Assembly: GCA_046598395.1 (NCBI GenBank) | Contig: JBKJIQ010000034.1 | Coordinates: 1-53,991, forward strand | Reading direction: 5' to 3' | Source of the DNA: JAENVU01 sp046598395 | GTDB lineage: Bacteria > Actinomycetota > Acidimicrobiia > IMCC26256 > JAENVU01 | Length of the DNA: 53,991 bases | In this document: positions 18,347-26,479 of the stretch, piece by piece | Layout: the number at the start of each line of letters is the position of its first letter | Position numbering within the stretch: the stretch's first letter is position 1 | Position numbers and translations under genes: made by a program | Notes under the pieces: model-generated | What the model was told of the DNA's origin: nothing | Database searches by the model: none | Seen by the model: the letters and a program-made list of their open reading frames with translations, nothing else

Positions 18347-19402
18347 TTGCAAGTACGTAGAAGGGGCCTGCTCGGCGCGGCAATCGTCGCGTCCGCGGTG
18401 ACCATGGTGGTGGCGACAGCTCCAAATCTGTCGTTCGGTGCGGACCATGCAGACGCACCTGGCACCCTGCAGTCACCGTCGAATAGGCCCGACGCAGATA
18501 TCAACGACGTCTACGCATTCCAGGCCCGTGAGGGTCGGACGGTGCTCGCCATGACCACGCATCCCGCGGTCGGGGTCTTGTCGCCGTCCACCTACGCAAC
18601 CGACGTGCAGTACGCGATCAACGTCGATCGGAAGGGCACCAACCACGCCAACCTGGCGTACGCGGTGCGCTTCAACCGGCTCAAGCACGGCAAGCAGTGG
18701 CTCCGGGTCTACAAGTACACGGGTCGCCACGCGGAGTCGCTGACCGACGGCGAGAAGGTTGCAACCGGTTACACCGGCGAGACCATCAAGGTCGATGGCA
18801 TGAAGGTGTTCGCCGGTCTGCGGTCCGATCCGTTCTTCTTCGACCTCGACGCGTTCAAGCACGCAGTTCTCGGCGCGGCCAATGGCCGTACCGGATTCTG
18901 TGACGCAGGAACCGTCGACTTCTTTCAGAACTTCAACACGAACGCAATCGTGTTGGAGGTCAAGTCGAAGCGCCTCGGCGAGAACATCGGCGTGTGGGGC
19001 TCCACCGTCACGGAGGGATCGCACGAACTCATCGACCAGATGGGCCGCCCGGCGATCAACACCGTGTTCAACCACGCCAATGAGAAGAATGACTTCAACC
19101 ACACCATCCCGGCGGAGCAGTACAAGGCACCGTTCAGCACCAACGTGATCGGCGCGTTCCAGGCGCTTGGCGGGTATTCCCTCGCGGATGCCACCAACTT
19201 CGCGCACGTTCTGCTCCCGGACATCCTCACGTATGACACGCGTGGGCAAGCGGTGGGTCCGCTCAACGGTCGCAAGCTGACCGATGACGTGATCGACGGC
19301 GAGCTCGGCTTGATCACGAACGGTGGGATCCCGGGCGACTGTGTTGCTCAGCACAACGACTACCTCAGCAGCTTCCCGTTCTTGGGGAACCCGCACTCGT
19401 AG
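18347..19402 (+). CDS. Secreted DUF4331 family protein
   Basis: The product is 351 aa and is predicted to be exported: VRRRGLLGAAIVASAVTMVV is a signal sequence, with cleavage probably near LSFGADHADAPG. The mature start ADHADAP and then PDADINDVYAFQA match the DUF4331 family, whose biochemical role is unknown. I chose TTG 18347 because AAGGAG lies 6 nt upstream, although no ATG or GTG is available close by. A strong hairpin terminator follows. The neighbours are the NicO-like transporter before it and a TPR protein after it, an arrangement I have the impression recurs in other bacteria but could not check. Confidence 0.85.
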   Translation: MQVRRRGLLGAAIVASAVTMVVATAPNLSFGADHADAPGTLQSPSNRPDADINDVYAFQAREGRTVLAMTTHPAVGVLSPSTYATDVQYAINVDRKGTNHANLAYAVRFNRLKHGKQWLRVYKYTGRHAESLTDGEKVATGYTGETIKVDGMKVFAGLRSDPFFFDLDAFKHAVLGAANGRTGFCDAGTVDFFQNFNTNAIVLEVKSKRLGENIGVWGSTVTEGSHELIDQMGRPAINTVFNHANEKNDFNHTIPAEQYKAPFSTNVIGAFQALGGYSLADATNFAHVLLPDILTYDTRGQAVGPLNGRKLTDDVIDGELGLITNGGIPGDCVAQHNDYLSSFPFLGNPHS

Positions 19403-19414
19403 TCAATACCTCGA

Positions 19415-19456
19415 TGGCGGCTCGCGGACACTCGGTCCGCGAGCCGCCACCGTTTT
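19415..19456 (+). terminator. Rho-independent terminator after the DUF4331 gene
   Basis: A perfect 14-bp inverted repeat (TGGCGGCTCGCGGA at 19415-19428 and its complement at 19436-19449) encloses a 7-nt loop and is followed by CCG-less context and TTTT at 19453-19456. It lies 12 nt after the DUF4331 stop and before the TPR gene, whose own ribosome-binding site follows. The T-run is short, so partial readthrough into the TPR gene is possible. Confidence 0.7.
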
Positions 19457-19485
19457 CGTCGTCGAGCAGCTGGTTCGGAGGAACC

Positions 19486-20823
19486 GTGAAGTCTCGTTAC
19501 ATCGCATTGGTAGTCGCGACGGCATCGGTCGTTGCGTTGAGCTACATCGGCTTCAGCCCGGATGCGAACGCCCGAAACCAGCAGACGCCCGTACGCGCCC
19601 GGGTGCCCGGCTTGGAGGGGAGTCCCGGGCCGACGACCACGCACGAACTCGCCCGGCTCATCGCCGCGTTCGAGCACGACGTACACCGCGCCCCGAATAC
19701 CACGAGCCTCAGCTTTCTCGGCGGGCTGTATCTGCAACGAGCGCGTCTGACCGGCGACCTCGGCAGTTACGACCAGGCCGGTGCCGCCCTCGATGCCGCG
19801 CTCGCCCGGGCCCCCGACGACCCCGAGTCACTTGCCCGCAAGGCCACACTGCTGTACCGCACCCACAACTTCGCCGCCGCGCTCGATCTCGCGACCACGA
19901 TCGTCACCCGGGATCCCGAACAGCTCACCGCCATGGCAGTGCAGGGCGACGCTCAGGTGGAAGTCGGTCGCGACGCGGATGCGTTCGCGACCTACGAATC
20001 GCTCGCGGCGAAGGCGCCGGGAACCCCCTCGATCGACGTGCGCCGTTCCCATCTCGCCTTCCTCGAAGGGCGGGTGCGCGACGCGACCCGCCTCGCGGCG
20101 CGAGCTGAGCGCGAAGCCATCGCGAGCGGCGAGTTCGGTTCGGGGTTGGCGTATTACCGTGAGGCCCGCGCCCAGATACTGTTTGACCAGGGCCATTACG
20201 ACGATGCCGCCGCGCTGTACGAACGCGCGTCGGCGGACTCGCCGGGCTACTACGCCACCGCCGCGCTGCTTGCGAAAACCCGGGCCGCGCAAGGACGCAA
20301 CTCCGATGCCATTCGCTTGTATCGCCGTGCGATTGCTCAGGTGCCTCAACCCGACTACCTCGCCGCGCTCGGTGATCTGCTCGCGGTCACGGGCCACCGG
20401 CGCGCGGCGGCCGAGCAGTACCGGACCGTGGAGTTCACGGGCACGCTCGCCGCGATCAATCGCCAGGTCTACAACCGTCAGCTTGCGGTGTTCCTCGCCG
20501 ACCACGGGCGGAAGCCGGCCATGGCCGTTGACCTCGCGGAAGGCGAACTGCAGACTCGCCGGGATGGGTTGGGCTTTGACACTTACGCCTGGACGCTGTT
20601 GGCCGCGGGGCGCGCCGATGAAGCCAGAACGGCATCCGATCAGGCGCTCGCGTTCCACATCCCTGATGCGCGCATCAGCTACCACGCCGGGATGATTGCC
20701 CGCGCCCAGGGCCAGACCGTCCGGGCCCGCAGTTTCTTGCGCACCGCACTCGAGATCAGTCCGCACTTCGATCCGCTCCAGGCGCGCCGAGCGCGCGCCG
20801 CTCTGGCGGAACTGGCGGGCTGA
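19486..20823 (+). CDS. Exported or membrane-anchored tetratricopeptide repeat protein
   Basis: The product is 445 aa. It begins with a single hydrophobic segment (SRYIALVVATASVVALSYIG, residues 3-22) that is a signal peptide or anchor. From about residue 75 to the end it is an array of TPR-like helix pairs, for example SYDQAGAALDAALARAPDD, HYDDAAALYERASADSPGYY and ARSFLRTALEISPHF. TPR arrays bind proteins; no enzymatic motif is seen. GTG 19486 was chosen because GGAGGA lies 4 nt upstream; the ATG at 19414 would fall in the terminator. It converges with the Fur gene on the opposite strand. Its likely partner is the DUF4331 protein, by proximity only. Confidence 0.82.
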   Translation: MKSRYIALVVATASVVALSYIGFSPDANARNQQTPVRARVPGLEGSPGPTTTHELARLIAAFEHDVHRAPNTTSLSFLGGLYLQRARLTGDLGSYDQAGAALDAALARAPDDPESLARKATLLYRTHNFAAALDLATTIVTRDPEQLTAMAVQGDAQVEVGRDADAFATYESLAAKAPGTPSIDVRRSHLAFLEGRVRDATRLAARAEREAIASGEFGSGLAYYREARAQILFDQGHYDDAAALYERASADSPGYYATAALLAKTRAAQGRNSDAIRLYRRAIAQVPQPDYLAALGDLLAVTGHRRAAAEQYRTVEFTGTLAAINRQVYNRQLAVFLADHGRKPAMAVDLAEGELQTRRDGLGFDTYAWTLLAAGRADEARTASDQALAFHIPDARISYHAGMIARAQGQTVRARSFLRTALEISPHFDPLQARRARAALAELAG

Positions 20824-20836
20824 TGACGTGCAACGG

Positions 20837-21283
20837 TCAGTGGGTCGCGGGCGCTGATCCATGGGCGTCGTGGTGCGCGCACCGGCCGAGCAGCGCGAAG
20901 TGGCCCACGTGCAGGATGAAACCGTGATCGCGCTCGAGGGTGGCGCGGAGGTCGTCGAGCAGCGTGACCGGAACGTCGGTGAGGGCGCCGCAGACATCGC
21001 ACGCGAGGTGTTGGTGTAACTCGCCGAGGTGGTACACCGCCGCACCGTGACCCACGTGGGTGTGGGCAACGATCCCCATCTCCGTGAGCGACTCGAGCGT
21101 TCGGTACACCGTGGTGAGATGCACCTCGGGGTGGTCCTCGCGGATGGTTGCCGCGATGTCCTCGGCGCCCAGGTGCCCGTGCGCGTGGAGCAGCGCGCCG
21201 ATCACGAGCCGGCGCGCAGTGGTGATGCGGCCGCCATGCGCGCGGATCTGGTCGAGCACGGCGTCGACCTCGCGAGAACTCAC
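20837..21283 (-). CDS. Fur-family metal-responsive transcriptional regulator
   Basis: The product is 148 aa from GTG 21283, the usual Fur length; GTG 21307 would add eight residues. The DNA-binding winged helix is visible as GRITTARRLVIGALLHA and HLTTVYRTLESLTEMG (the Fur TTVYRTL signature). The dimer domain has HQHLACDVCG with one CxxC zinc pair. Where the second CxxC is normally found the protein has GRCAHHDAH, so the second pair is replaced by Cys plus His residues. It sits next to the NicO, DUF4331 and TPR genes, which may be its targets, but no operator was recognised. It could be Fur, Zur or Nur; the sequence does not decide. Confidence 0.9.
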   Translation of the reverse strand: MSSREVDAVLDQIRAHGGRITTARRLVIGALLHAHGHLGAEDIAATIREDHPEVHLTTVYRTLESLTEMGIVAHTHVGHGAAVYHLGELHQHLACDVCGALTDVPVTLLDDLRATLERDHGFILHVGHFALLGRCAHHDAHGSAPATH

Positions 21284-21367
21284 CCGTTCAGTGTAGGAAT
21301 GAATCACGCGTGCGCTGTTCGCCGCTGGCCCCGCATCCGAAATAGCGCGCGGGTGCGGGTCGGGGTG

Positions 21368-21931
21368 ATGCAGAATCACAGCATGGAGCATCTGGAACTG
21401 GAGCATCTCGTTGCGGGCATCCCCCATGTTCGCCAATCGCCATCCAACAACGGAACGCTGGAGCTCATCGTGGCGCGCCCCGCCGAGGGCGAGCGTGACA
21501 TCCTCGAAACGGGTGAGTTGAACTTCGCCGAAGGGTTGGCCGGCGATACCTGGAACCAACGACTGTCGAAACGCAGCGCCCATGGCGGCCCCCACCTGGA
21601 CATGCAACTGAACATCATGAACGCCCGGGCGATCGCGCTCATCGCCCAGAGCCCGGAGCGTTGGCAACTCGCGGGGGACCAGCTCTACGTGGATCTGGAT
21701 CTGAGCGAGGCAAACCTCCCGCCGGGGACGCGCCTCGCGATCGGGTCAGCGGTGATCGAGATCACCGACCAGCCGCACACCGGATGCTCGCAGTTCAGCG
21801 CGCGCTTCGGCGCGGGCGCGCGGCAGTTCGTGAACTCCGAGGTCGGCCGCGAACTTCGAATCCGGGGGATCAATGCCAAGGTCATCTGCCCGGGCACGAT
21901 CACGCGTCAGGATCGCATCACCAAGACCTGA
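21368..21931 (+). CDS. MOSC domain-containing protein
   Basis: The product is 187 aa and is a stand-alone MOSC (molybdenum cofactor sulfurase C-terminal) domain protein. The core is ELNFAEGLAGDTWNQR, then LPPGTRLAIGSAVIEITDQP and HTGCSQFSARFG, which holds the conserved cysteine thought to carry sulfur. ATG 21368 is used; ATG 21383 is also possible (MEHLELEHL), and neither has a clear ribosome-binding site. It is transcribed divergently from the Fur gene with a short shared upstream region. The substrate is unknown. Confidence 0.75.
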   Translation: MQNHSMEHLELEHLVAGIPHVRQSPSNNGTLELIVARPAEGERDILETGELNFAEGLAGDTWNQRLSKRSAHGGPHLDMQLNIMNARAIALIAQSPERWQLAGDQLYVDLDLSEANLPPGTRLAIGSAVIEITDQPHTGCSQFSARFGAGARQFVNSEVGRELRIRGINAKVICPGTITRQDRITKT

Positions 21932-22008
21932 TCCGACCCGTGAGGGCCGCGGCGCGTCCGGCTCCGGGGGCCCGACGATCTGGTGCGAAAGAAACCGCTG
22001 CGCACAGT

Positions 22009-22039
22009 TTGAGGCTGGCGAAAAGGCCAGACCTATACT
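22009..22039 (+). promoter_or_regulatory. Candidate promoter of the second nuo operon
   Basis: TTGAGG at 22009-22014 and TATACT at 22034-22039 form a -35/-10 pair, with a 19-bp spacer that is longer than ideal. The -10 matches consensus well, and a start near 22046 would give a leader of about 20 nt ending in the GGAGGGG ribosome-binding site of nuoA2. No other gene lies between. Confidence 0.45.
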
Positions 22040-22068
22040 CGCCCGGTTCCGTGTCTGGAGGGGCTCTC

Positions 22069-22431
22069 GTGACGGAGTACTACCGGCAATACCTAGCCGT
22101 CGCCGTGCTCATCGGCGCGGGGATCGCCATGGTTGGCGGCATGCTCGGTCTGGGCAAGCTGGTCCGTCCGACGCGCCCGCAGCCCCAGAAGTACGTCACG
22201 TATGAGTCGGGCTCGGATCCGGTGGGCGGTTGGGGGCAATCCAACGTCCGGTATTACGTCTACGCCCTGCTCTTCGTGATGTTCGACGTAGAGGCTGTGT
22301 TCATTTTCCCGTGGGCCACCCGCGTGGAGCAGCTCGGCGTCCAAGCGCTGGTCTCCATGATCGTATTTATCGTGATCCTCACGTTGGGCCTCGTCTATGC
22401 CTGGCGCAAGGGAGTCTTGCGATGGGCCTAG
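22069..22431 (+). CDS. nuoA: Complex I subunit A, 11-subunit operon
   Basis: This is the first gene of a second complex I operon; the product is 120 aa with three hydrophobic segments. The family signature is YVTYESGSDPVGGWGQSNVR, then YYVYALLFVMFDVEAVFIFP, where the E in DVEAVF is the conserved buried acid. GTG 22069 follows GGAGGGG at a good distance; the longer upstream frame has no coding character. It overlaps nuoB2 by 10 nt. Compared with the NuoA at 2-436 it has no C-terminal extension, so the two operons are not recent duplicates. Confidence 0.94.
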   Translation: MTEYYRQYLAVAVLIGAGIAMVGGMLGLGKLVRPTRPQPQKYVTYESGSDPVGGWGQSNVRYYVYALLFVMFDVEAVFIFPWATRVEQLGVQALVSMIVFIVILTLGLVYAWRKGVLRWA

Positions 22432-22988
22432 TCGAAAGCGGTCTTCTCGGGAAGAAACCCCTCAAGCCGGTCACCTGGCTGCTGAACTACAGCCGCAAGT
22501 ACAGCCTCTGGATGTTCCAATGGGGCCTGGCCTGCTGCGCGATCGAGATGGGCGCGGCGCTCGCCAGCCCCCGTTACGACATGATGCGCCTCGGCGTGAT
22601 TCCGTTCCCCGCCAGCCCGCGCCAAGCGGACCTTGTGGTCATTTCGGGCACGGTGACCGACAAGATGGCCCCGGCGATCAAACGGCTGTACGAGCAGATG
22701 CCGGACCCCAAGTACGTGATCTCCATGGGATCGTGCGCCAACTGCGGCGGGCCCTACTGGGATTCGTACTCGGTGACCAAGGGCATCGACCAGGTCATCC
22801 CGGTTGATATCTACGTCCCCGGTTGTCCGCCTCGCCCCGAGGCCCTCATGCAAGCCATCGTGATGCTGCAAGAGCGGATTCAGAACGAAGGCATCGGCAA
22901 CAACGAGCTGGCGCAGCGCTGGCGTGGCGAGCATGTTCCGGTTGAGCGCGTCCCCGTCGAGCGTGTCCCGCTGGGCACCCGGGAGTAG
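22422..22988 (+). CDS. nuoB: Complex I subunit B, 11-subunit operon
   Basis: The product is 188 aa and carries the N2 4Fe-4S cluster. The tandem cysteines are in WGLACCAIEMG, the third ligand in ISMGSCANCGG and the fourth in YVPGCPPRPE. The CANC pair adds a non-canonical cysteine (Cys108) three residues after ligand Cys105; the paralogue at 441 has CASS. The C-terminus carries a short repeat, PVERVPVERVP. ATG 22422 overlaps the end of nuoA2. It is the partner of NuoD2, whose quinone-site residues are altered. Confidence 0.94.
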   Translation: MGLVESGLLGKKPLKPVTWLLNYSRKYSLWMFQWGLACCAIEMGAALASPRYDMMRLGVIPFPASPRQADLVVISGTVTDKMAPAIKRLYEQMPDPKYVISMGSCANCGGPYWDSYSVTKGIDQVIPVDIYVPGCPPRPEALMQAIVMLQERIQNEGIGNNELAQRWRGEHVPVERVPVERVPLGTRE

Positions 22989-22997
22989 GGCTGATCC

Positions 22998-23771
22998 ATG
23001 GCTGACGAGACCCCCGACGAGACCGCAGCCGCGGTGCCGGCTGACGAGCAGGCCGCAGAAGCGCCGTCAGCCGAAGCGACACCGGCCGAAGCGGCCGCGC
23101 CCGAGACTGCGGTCGCCGTCGAGTCGGAGGTGGAGCTCGATCCCGCGATCGAGGCCCTCTTCGCCCGATTCGAAGCCGCGCTCGGCGAGGGCGTTCTCGA
23201 CCATGCCGACATGCACGGCACGCTCGTGGTGCGGGTCCGACCCGACGCGTGGAAGCGTGCCGCCGAGGTGGCCCGCGCCGATCTCGATTGCGACTACCTC
23301 TCGTTCATCGCCGGCATCGACTGGTTGCCTGCACCCAAGCCCGATGGCGACGAGGGGTCAGACCTCTCGGCGCCGGTGCAGCCCGACACCATGACGTTCG
23401 GGGTCACCGGTTCGGACGGCCGATTCCAGGTGTTCGCCCACGTGCAATCCACCTCGCGCCATTGGGGTGTCACGATCAAGACCGATGTGGTGGAGAGCAG
23501 CCCGATCGTCGACAGTTGGGTGCCGGTCTACCCGGGCGCCGACTGGCACGAACGCGAATGTTGGGAGATGTACGGCATTGGTTTCGAGGGTCATCCGAAG
23601 CTCCGCCGCCTCTACCTTCCGGCCGAGTTCGAGGGCCACCCGTTGCGCAAGGATTTCGCGCTCCTCGCTCGCGAAGTGAAACCGTGGCCCGGCCTGGTGG
23701 ATGTTGAGCCGATGCCCGGTGACGACACCGAAGACGAAACCGCGGATGCCACGGCCGAGGCCGGCGCGTGA
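22998..23771 (+). CDS. nuoC: Complex I subunit C, 11-subunit operon
   Basis: The product is 257 aa, a 30 kDa-family peripheral subunit. The signature is YPGADWHERECWEMYGIGFE, then HPKLRRLYLPAEFEGHPLRK. About 48 residues at the N-terminus are a low-complexity leader of Ala, Glu and Pro (AVPADEQAAEAPSAEATP), and the C-terminus is also acidic. The tail overlaps the nuoD2 GTG start by 4 nt. It starts 9 nt after nuoB2. Confidence 0.93.
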   Translation: MADETPDETAAAVPADEQAAEAPSAEATPAEAAAPETAVAVESEVELDPAIEALFARFEAALGEGVLDHADMHGTLVVRVRPDAWKRAAEVARADLDCDYLSFIAGIDWLPAPKPDGDEGSDLSAPVQPDTMTFGVTGSDGRFQVFAHVQSTSRHWGVTIKTDVVESSPIVDSWVPVYPGADWHERECWEMYGIGFEGHPKLRRLYLPAEFEGHPLRKDFALLAREVKPWPGLVDVEPMPGDDTEDETADATAEAGA

Positions 23772-24946
23772 CCTCCACCGAGACCCCGAACTTCGAAGTC
23801 GACCCGTCGCTCTACCGCCACCTCGCCGACTCCGCGGTGAACGTGGAACTCGACACCGGCGACATGATCCTGAACCTCGGCCCGCAACACCCGGCCACCC
23901 ACGGAACGCTGCGGCTCGTGGTGCGCCTGGACGGCGAACGAGTGGTGGCCGCGGATCCGGTGATCGGTTACATGCACCGCGGGTACGAGAAGCTCAGCGA
24001 GTTTCGGACCTATCCGCAGGTCACCACGCTGATCAACCGGATCGACTGGCTCTCCAGCTTCGCGAACGAGGTTCCGTTCGTGCACGGTGCCGAAATGATC
24101 ATGGGGATCGAGGCACCGCCGCGCGCGCAGTGGATTCGCACGATCCTCACCGAGCTCAGCCGCATCGCCACCATCTATCTCTTCCTCGGAGAGATGGGCC
24201 TGCAAGTGGGAGCGCTGACCCCTGCGTTCTGGGGATTCCGCGATCGGGAGCACGTCCTCAACCTCATCGAAGCGGCCACCGGTGGACGGTTCCACCCGAA
24301 CTTCAACCGCATCGGCGGGGTGAAGGAAGACCTCCCATGGGGTTGGATCGCCGATTGTCGTGACGCGATGAAGCGCGTGCTCGACGGGTGCGACGACTTC
24401 GAAGATGTGCTTGTCGGCAACGAGATCTTCGTGGCCCGCACCCGCGGGATTGGCATCATCCCCGGCGAGCTCGGCGCGGCCTACGGCGTCTCCGGCGCAA
24501 ACTTGCGCGCCTCGGGAATCGACTGGGACCTGCGCCGCGACGGCAAGCCGTATCTTGCGTACCCGGAACTCGATTTCAAGGTGTGGACCCACTCCGACGG
24601 TGACTCATTCGCTCGTTACTGGGTGCGCCTCCAGGAGACTCGCGAATCCGCACGCATGGTGTTGCAACTTCTCGACGGCCTGCCCGCCGGTCCGATCATG
24701 GCCAAAGTGCCGCGCATCATCAAGGTGCCCGCGGGTGAGGTGTGGGCCGAGGTCGAGAACCCGCTCGGCCAGATGGGGTACCACATCATCTCGAAGGGTG
24801 CCACGGGACCGTTCCGGGTAAAGATCCGGTCCGCTTCGTTTTCGAACGTCTCGATTCTGCCGTGGCTCCTGCGCGGGACCTACGTTCCCGATGTCATCAC
24901 GATCTTGGGCAGCCTTTACTTCATCCTCGGGGACATCGACCGCTAA
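23768..24946 (+). CDS. nuoD: Complex I subunit D with altered quinone-site residues, 11-subunit operon
   Basis: The product is 392 aa, normal length, of the 49 kDa family. It keeps His45 (GPQHPATHG) at the quinone site. By spacing, however, the conserved Tyr is Trp94 (NRIDWLSSF) and the conserved Asp is Gln146 (GLQVGALTP). The paralogue at 1594 has Tyr140 and Asp192 there. Position 71 is Arg (MHRGYEK), matching NDUFS2 Arg85, where NuoD1 has Thr. The C-terminus reads GSLYFILGDIDR, with Tyr384 in place of the Asp found in SSVDPIMGEVDR of NuoD1. GTG 23768 overlaps nuoC2. Its peers in the operon look otherwise intact. Confidence 0.94.
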   Translation: MTSTETPNFEVDPSLYRHLADSAVNVELDTGDMILNLGPQHPATHGTLRLVVRLDGERVVAADPVIGYMHRGYEKLSEFRTYPQVTTLINRIDWLSSFANEVPFVHGAEMIMGIEAPPRAQWIRTILTELSRIATIYLFLGEMGLQVGALTPAFWGFRDREHVLNLIEAATGGRFHPNFNRIGGVKEDLPWGWIADCRDAMKRVLDGCDDFEDVLVGNEIFVARTRGIGIIPGELGAAYGVSGANLRASGIDWDLRRDGKPYLAYPELDFKVWTHSDGDSFARYWVRLQETRESARMVLQLLDGLPAGPIMAKVPRIIKVPAGEVWAEVENPLGQMGYHIISKGATGPFRVKIRSASFSNVSILPWLLRGTYVPDVITILGSLYFILGDIDR

Positions 24947-25974
24947 TGCACCTGCTCGCGCTCGACATCGGTTGGGGGACCACCCTGGCCATCAAGACGA
25001 TCATCGTGCTGATGATCATTCCGGCGGGCGCGCTCATCCTCGGGTACACGTTTCTGCTCAAGATGATGAGCCACATGCAGAGCCGGCTCGGTCCGATGGA
25101 CCCCGGCGGCTTCCACGGCTGGTTCCAGCTCGTGGGCGATGGCCTGAAGTTCCTCCAAAAGGAGGACATCATGCCGGCGGATTCGGATCGTCGCGTGTTC
25201 GCGATGGCACCCGCGATCGTGGTGATCTCCACGTTCCTGATCTTCTTGGTGGTCCCCACCGGCCCCCGACTCGTGGTGAAGGATCTCGACGTTGGCGTGT
25301 TCTACGCGCTCGCGGTCTCGAGTCTCTCGGTCATCGGCGTGCTCATGGCCGGTTGGGCGAGCGCCAACAAGTTCGCACTCATCGGCGCGTTGCGCGCCGC
25401 CGCACAGCTCATCGCGTATGAGCTCCCGCTGCTGCTCGCGGTAGTGGGCGTGGTGATCCAAGCGGGCACGATGAGTTTGCAGGGCATCGTCGGGGCGCAG
25501 GCCAACGGCTCGATCTTCGGACTCGACTTCTTTGGCAATCCCTACATCCTCACGCAGTTCGTTGGCTTCTTCTTGTTCCTCGTTGCCGCGCAGGCTGAGC
25601 TCACCCAGACCCCGTTCGACATGCCGGTGGCCGAGTCCGAACTCGTCGCCGGGTACATGGTCGAGTACACCGGTTTCCGGTTCCTGTTCTTCTTCATCGG
25701 CGAGTTCGGCACCGCCTTTGCCTTCGCGGCTCTCGCCGCCACGCTGTTCCTCGGCGGCTGGGCGATTCCCGGTGTCACCGGCGGTCTGGCTGATCTCCTC
25801 GGACCCGTGGTGCTCTTCGTCAAGCTCATGGGCGTGGCCTTCCTGATGTTCTGGGTGCGGTTCACCTACCCGCGGCTTCGAGAAGATCAGCTCCAGGCCC
25901 TCGCGTGGAAGTACCTCATCCCTATCGGCCTGCTCAACATCATTGCGACCGCGATCATCAAGGTGGCGGTCTAG
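24946..25974 (+). CDS. nuoH: Complex I subunit H, 11-subunit operon
   Basis: The product is 342 aa with about eight hydrophobic segments, the usual length of NuoH. Signatures are SRLGPMDPGGFHGWFQLVG with KFLQKEDIMPADSD after it, and the cytoplasmic loop QTPFDMPVAESELVAGY then EYTGFRF. It is shorter than the paralogue at 7678, which has a longer C-terminus. ATG 24946 shares one base with the nuoD2 TAA stop. nuoD2 is followed directly by nuoH2, without nuoE, nuoF or nuoG. Confidence 0.94.
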   Translation: MHLLALDIGWGTTLAIKTIIVLMIIPAGALILGYTFLLKMMSHMQSRLGPMDPGGFHGWFQLVGDGLKFLQKEDIMPADSDRRVFAMAPAIVVISTFLIFLVVPTGPRLVVKDLDVGVFYALAVSSLSVIGVLMAGWASANKFALIGALRAAAQLIAYELPLLLAVVGVVIQAGTMSLQGIVGAQANGSIFGLDFFGNPYILTQFVGFFLFLVAAQAELTQTPFDMPVAESELVAGYMVEYTGFRFLFFFIGEFGTAFAFAALAATLFLGGWAIPGVTGGLADLLGPVVLFVKLMGVAFLMFWVRFTYPRLREDQLQALAWKYLIPIGLLNIIATAIIKVAV

Positions 25975-26472
25975 ATGGCGGCCTTCAAGAAGCCCAAGCT
26001 GCCCGGAGTTCTCACCGGTCTGGGCGTGACCTTCCGCACGATGATGGAAGGTGCGGTGACCGTCCAGTATCCCCACGAACGCGAAGAGCCACCGACGCGC
26101 GCTCGTGGTGTGATTGCGCTCAAGGAAGAGAACTGCACCGCGTGCATGTTGTGCGGGCGGAGTTGCCCGGACTGGTGCATTTACATCGAGGGTCACAAGG
26201 AGCTGCGTCCGCCGCGTCGCGAAGGTGGCCGGCCGCGCAGCGTCAATATCCTCGACCGGTTCGACATCGACTACGGCCTCTGCATGTACTGCGGGATCTG
26301 CGTGGAGGTCTGCCCGTTCGACGCGCTGTTCTGGAGTCCCGAGTACGAGTACTCCGAGCCCCGTATCGCGGACCTCCTTCACGACAAAGCCAAGCTCGGC
26401 GAGTGGATGGATTCGGTCCCCGAGCCCGAACAACTCGAGCTCGGCGCCGAACCGGTCAAGGTCAAGAAATGA
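25975..26472 (+). CDS. nuoI: Complex I subunit I, 11-subunit operon
   Basis: The product is 165 aa with two intact 4Fe-4S motifs: CTACMLCGRSCPDWC (near residue 52) and CMYCGICVEVCPFDA (near residue 101). These clusters would accept electrons from an input partner that is not NuoEFG, for example ferredoxin, as in other 11-subunit complexes; this partner is not encoded in the window. ATG 25975 follows the nuoH2 TAG directly. The tail of acidic residues found in the paralogue at 8892 is absent. Confidence 0.94.
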   Translation: MAAFKKPKLPGVLTGLGVTFRTMMEGAVTVQYPHEREEPPTRARGVIALKEENCTACMLCGRSCPDWCIYIEGHKELRPPRREGGRPRSVNILDRFDIDYGLCMYCGICVEVCPFDALFWSPEYEYSEPRIADLLHDKAKLGEWMDSVPEPEQLELGAEPVKVKK

Positions 26473-26479
26473 TGCCGTC

